NCBI GenBank assembly: GCA_965262315.1
Contig: CBDHFJ010000167.1
Span: 1 to 15,929, forward strand
Reading direction: 5' to 3'
DNA from: JBCCFK01 sp965262315
GTDB taxonomy: Bacteria; Actinomycetota; Acidimicrobiia; Acidimicrobiales; UBA8592
Length of the DNA: 15,929 nucleotides
In this document: in pieces, positions 14,063 to 15,929 of the stretch
How positions within the stretch are numbered: the first letter of the stretch is position 1
Layout: each line of letters opens with the position of its first letter
Translations under genes and position numbers: made by a program
The notes under the pieces: generated by a model
Told to the model about the DNA's origin: nothing
What the model saw: the letters and a program-made list of their open reading frames with translations, nothing else
Database searches by the model: none

Positions 14063-14937
14063 GGGAGCACCACCGGTGCCGACCGGACGCCGAGACCCTG
14101 GAGATGGTCCGTGAGTCCGGCGACGACGTCTCGGGCACGCAGGTCGTAGTCGACCGGACGGGCGAACCGGGCCATCGACAGCCCTCGGGCGATCAGACCC
14201 GGCACGTCCACGTGCGTACTCAGCAACCCGTGCCACCACTGGCGGAGGTCGTCGATCATGGATGCGACCGTGGGCGAGGCCGTGGCTGGCGAGCCGTCGT
14301 CGAGGGCCGCAGCTGACGCCAGGCCGATCTGGATCAGTGCGGTCGCGGCGGTCCGCTTGGCACACATCCAGTCGTGGCGAGCGCCCGCGAACACCGGCGG
14401 GGCGGCGATCGGATCGACTTCGGCGTCGCCGGATTCGATGCCGCCGGCGCCGGTGACGGCGACGACGATGCCGCCGGCACGCGCGGCGTCGTCCACCTGC
14501 ACGGCCGACAGGCGGCCACCGTCGAGCAGCCGGTGTTCCCAAGCGCCGGACGCGAGGCGCGATTCGAAGGTCTCGCTCAGCCATCCGAGGACGGCCACGG
14601 TGGGGGCTGTGGCCGACTCGGTGGTCGAGGTCGGTGCCGCGAGCACCGCCGGCGCGGCGCGGCGCCAGCCCCGCAGGTCCCGGTCGAGCCGCGCCAGCGT
14701 CGTCCGTGCGATCGTGTCGGCGCCCACCCGCTGGGCAGCCGACGCGCCCTCCACGCTCACCCGGCAGACGTCGTCGATCCGCACCGAGTCCCGCCCGACG
14801 CGCAGGATTGCCGGGGGCGGCAGCCGGGACAGCAGGCCGATCGGGTCCGGTGTCGGGGGGTCGGGCGTGGGGTCGAGCACAGCGGGAGAGACGATTCGGG
14901 TCTCGCGTCCGGTTGACCGGAGCGACCTACAGTACAT
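14059..14937 (-). CDS. Uncharacterised protein, first gene of the minus-strand operon
   Basis: 292 residues from the ATG at 14937, which has AGGA 7 nt upstream; a longer frame to 15021 overlaps the divergent gene and looks less coding. I do not recognise the family. The N-terminus is Pro/Asp-rich (about 20-35). Then come Arg/Asp-rich strands (ILRVGRDSVRIDDV), an Ala/Thr-rich middle, a strand set with VAVLGWLSE and IVVAVTGAGG, a conserved-looking ARHDWMCAKR patch, and Trp-rich helices toward the C-terminus (LRQWWHGLL). No signal peptide, membrane helix or known catalytic motif is evident. High-quality codon use and the GTGA overlap with the GT2 downstream argue that it is real and works with that enzyme, perhaps as a glycan-modifying or partner protein; this is inference from position. 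Confidence 0.7.
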   Translation of the reverse strand: MYCRSLRSTGRETRIVSPAVLDPTPDPPTPDPIGLLSRLPPPAILRVGRDSVRIDDVCRVSVEGASAAQRVGADTIARTTLARLDRDLRGWRRAAPAVLAAPTSTTESATAPTVAVLGWLSETFESRLASGAWEHRLLDGGRLSAVQVDDAARAGGIVVAVTGAGGIESGDAEVDPIAAPPVFAGARHDWMCAKRTAATALIQIGLASAAALDDGSPATASPTVASMIDDLRQWWHGLLSTHVDVPGLIARGLSMARFARPVDYDLRARDVVAGLTDHLQGLGVRSAPVVLP

Positions 14938-14944
14938 CGGTGCG

Positions 14945-14948
14945 TCCT
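14945..14948 (-). promoter_or_regulatory. Ribosome binding site deciding the start of the uncharacterised gene
   Basis: AGGA on the minus strand is 7 nt before the ATG at 14937, favouring that codon over the upstream ATG at 15021 and a downstream GTG at 14880. Confidence 0.5.
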
Positions 14949-15000
14949 GACACCTCGGGCGGGCCCGGTGCGGGTCCCACCTTTCATGAGAGCACGCCGC

Positions 15001-15004
15001 GGAG
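15001..15004 (+). promoter_or_regulatory. Ribosome binding site for the GTG start at 15011
   Basis: GGAG lies 6 nt before GTG 15011. It marks this as the true start even though the frame read from it breaks about 50 bases later. Confidence 0.6.
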
Positions 15005-15010
15005 CGGCCA

Positions 15011-15929
15011 GTGCTGAACACGGTTGCCCGGCTCCTGCGGTACTGGACCTGGTGGCGGGTGCGCCCTCGTGCTCGTGAGCGCCGCTGCCGTGGCCGCGGC
15101 GGTGACCGTCCCGTCCGAGGTCGCGGCCGCGGCGCTGGCGGTGGTGGGTGTCACGGCCCTGGCATCCCTGATCGGGCTGACCGGCGCCCGCGTCGACCAG
15201 CATCACACCCTCCTTGCAGGCGCGGCCCCCGTCGCCGGACTGGCTCCCGGGAACGAACCGCTCCCGGTCCGGGTGTTGCGACTCGACGCTGAGGTGGATG
15301 CCGAGGACCTCGCCGGCAAGGTCGTCATCGCGCCGATGGCCGCCTACCACCTCGCCGAGGTCGCGCCGTTGCGGGCTGCGCTGGCCCGCCGCGGCGTCGG
15401 CTCGGTGGTGATGGTCGACGAGCCCTGGTTGCCGGACGTGGCCCGCGATCTCGACCACGGCACCACCGTGCTGTTGATGCCCCAGGCCGGTGCCTGGCTC
15501 GACGGGGTGCGAGCCCTGGTGGTGTTCAACGACTGGGACGCCCGGTTGGCCCCGCTGATCGATCACGCCAACCGCAGTGGGGTGCCGACCTTCGCGAAGG
15601 TCGAGGGGGTGCAGGACTTCGAGGATGCCGACGTCCCGATCGAGCGGCGGCCCTACCGGCGCGTGGCGCACGTGCTGTGCCAAGGGGCCAACGACGTCGA
15701 TGCGCTCGCCGGCGCACACACGCACGTGGTCGGCAGCAGTCGACTCGAGCGGCGTTGGCTGTCGCCGCCCCGGCCGCGGCCGGTGCCGCTCGCCGTCATC
15801 AACGTCAACTTCACCTTCGGCGTCCTGGAGGCGGCTCGTGACGAGTTCGTCGACTCGGCGGTCGCCGCGTGTCGGATCGCCGGCATCCCCGCTGTCGTCT
15901 CGGCCCACCCCCACGACCACACGGCCGCA
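15011..15929 (+). CDS. Membrane-anchored GT-B-like/glycan polymerase-like protein, frameshifted and 3' truncated
   Basis: Translation from GTG 15011 gives a good start (an amphipathic segment, LLRYWTWWRV), but that frame turns Arg-rich after about 15061. From about 15063 the frame one base further on becomes strongly coding and stays open to the window end. Removing one base, for example a C from the CCC at 15063-15065, joins them into one protein of at least 305 residues. The joined protein has two hydrophobic helices at its N-terminus (VLVSAAAVAAAVTV and then ALAVVGVTALASLIGL), then a soluble domain. That domain shows FNDWDARL, HVLCQGANDVDAL, VVGSSRLE, VINVNFTFGV and SAHPHDH, an order reminiscent of GT-B-fold capsule or glycerophosphate transferases. 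Family assignment is tentative. It is divergent from the operon at 14937. The break could be sequencing error or a real mutation. Confidence 0.6.

Noticed and set aside
14757..15920. 387-residue open frame on the minus strand at the right edge
   Set aside because: His/Gly/Arg-rich antisense of the GT-B-like gene, crossing the divergent start region of the operon.
1..15929. CRISPR array, tRNA/rRNA, insertion sequence, phage or defence genes
   Set aside because: No regular direct repeats, no cloverleaf or rRNA-like sequence, no transposase or nuclease motifs were seen in either strand.

Overview
This is a GC-rich window in which almost every base is coding. GTG and TTG starts are used, and many genes overlap by 4 nt (ATGA or GTGA). 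That style, plus the protein families, points to a high-GC actinobacterium; an Acidimicrobiia-type marine or freshwater lineage is my best guess, but it is inference from style and no marker gene is present. The content is that of a surface-glycan locus: glycosyltransferases, methyltransferases, a CMP-sugar synthetase, a DUF115/Maf-like protein and sugar-modifying oxidoreductases.

Layout. A methyltransferase C-terminus enters from the left (2-421, +) and meets a CmoB-like methyltransferase head-on (426-1118, -). After a 198-nt divergent spacer, a membrane-anchored GT2 (1317-2759, +) is followed by a DUF115 protein (2861-4291, +). The stretch between these two shows a reading-frame anomaly. 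A second membrane-anchored GT2, with a long coiled coil, lies opposite (4292-5953, -). From the divergent spacer 5954-6069 runs a two-gene + unit: a degenerate methyltransferase with a coiled coil (6070-6828), overlapping a TylF-type O-methyltransferase (6825-7688).

The right half is one long minus-strand operon, transcribed from 14937 down to 7695. Its order is: unknown protein, GT2 with an extra C-terminal domain, an 81-nt gap with a hairpin, GT2, CMP-sugar cytidylyltransferase, D-2-hydroxyacid dehydrogenase, SDR, SMP-30-type lactonase, and CmcI-type methyltransferase. Most junctions overlap by 4 nt, so the products are probably made in fixed proportion. Diverging from it at the right edge is a frameshifted, truncated, membrane-anchored GT-B-like gene (15011 to the end).

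How it may work together (inference). The dehydrogenase, SDR, lactonase and cytidylyltransferase look like a pathway that builds and CMP-activates an acidic (ulosonic-type) sugar. The DUF115 protein carries motifs resembling the GT42 sialyltransferase/Maf fold and is a good candidate to transfer that CMP-sugar. The GT2 enzymes would extend the glycan, and the TylF- and CmcI-type enzymes would methylate it. Three otherwise different enzymes share the same N-terminal two-helix membrane anchor, and two proteins carry long coiled coils, suggesting an assembly complex at the inner face of the membrane. No NeuB/KdsA-type synthase, flippase, polymerase or ABC exporter is in the window. No tRNA, rRNA, CRISPR array, insertion sequence or phage gene was seen, and no gene-free stretch exceeds 300 bases.
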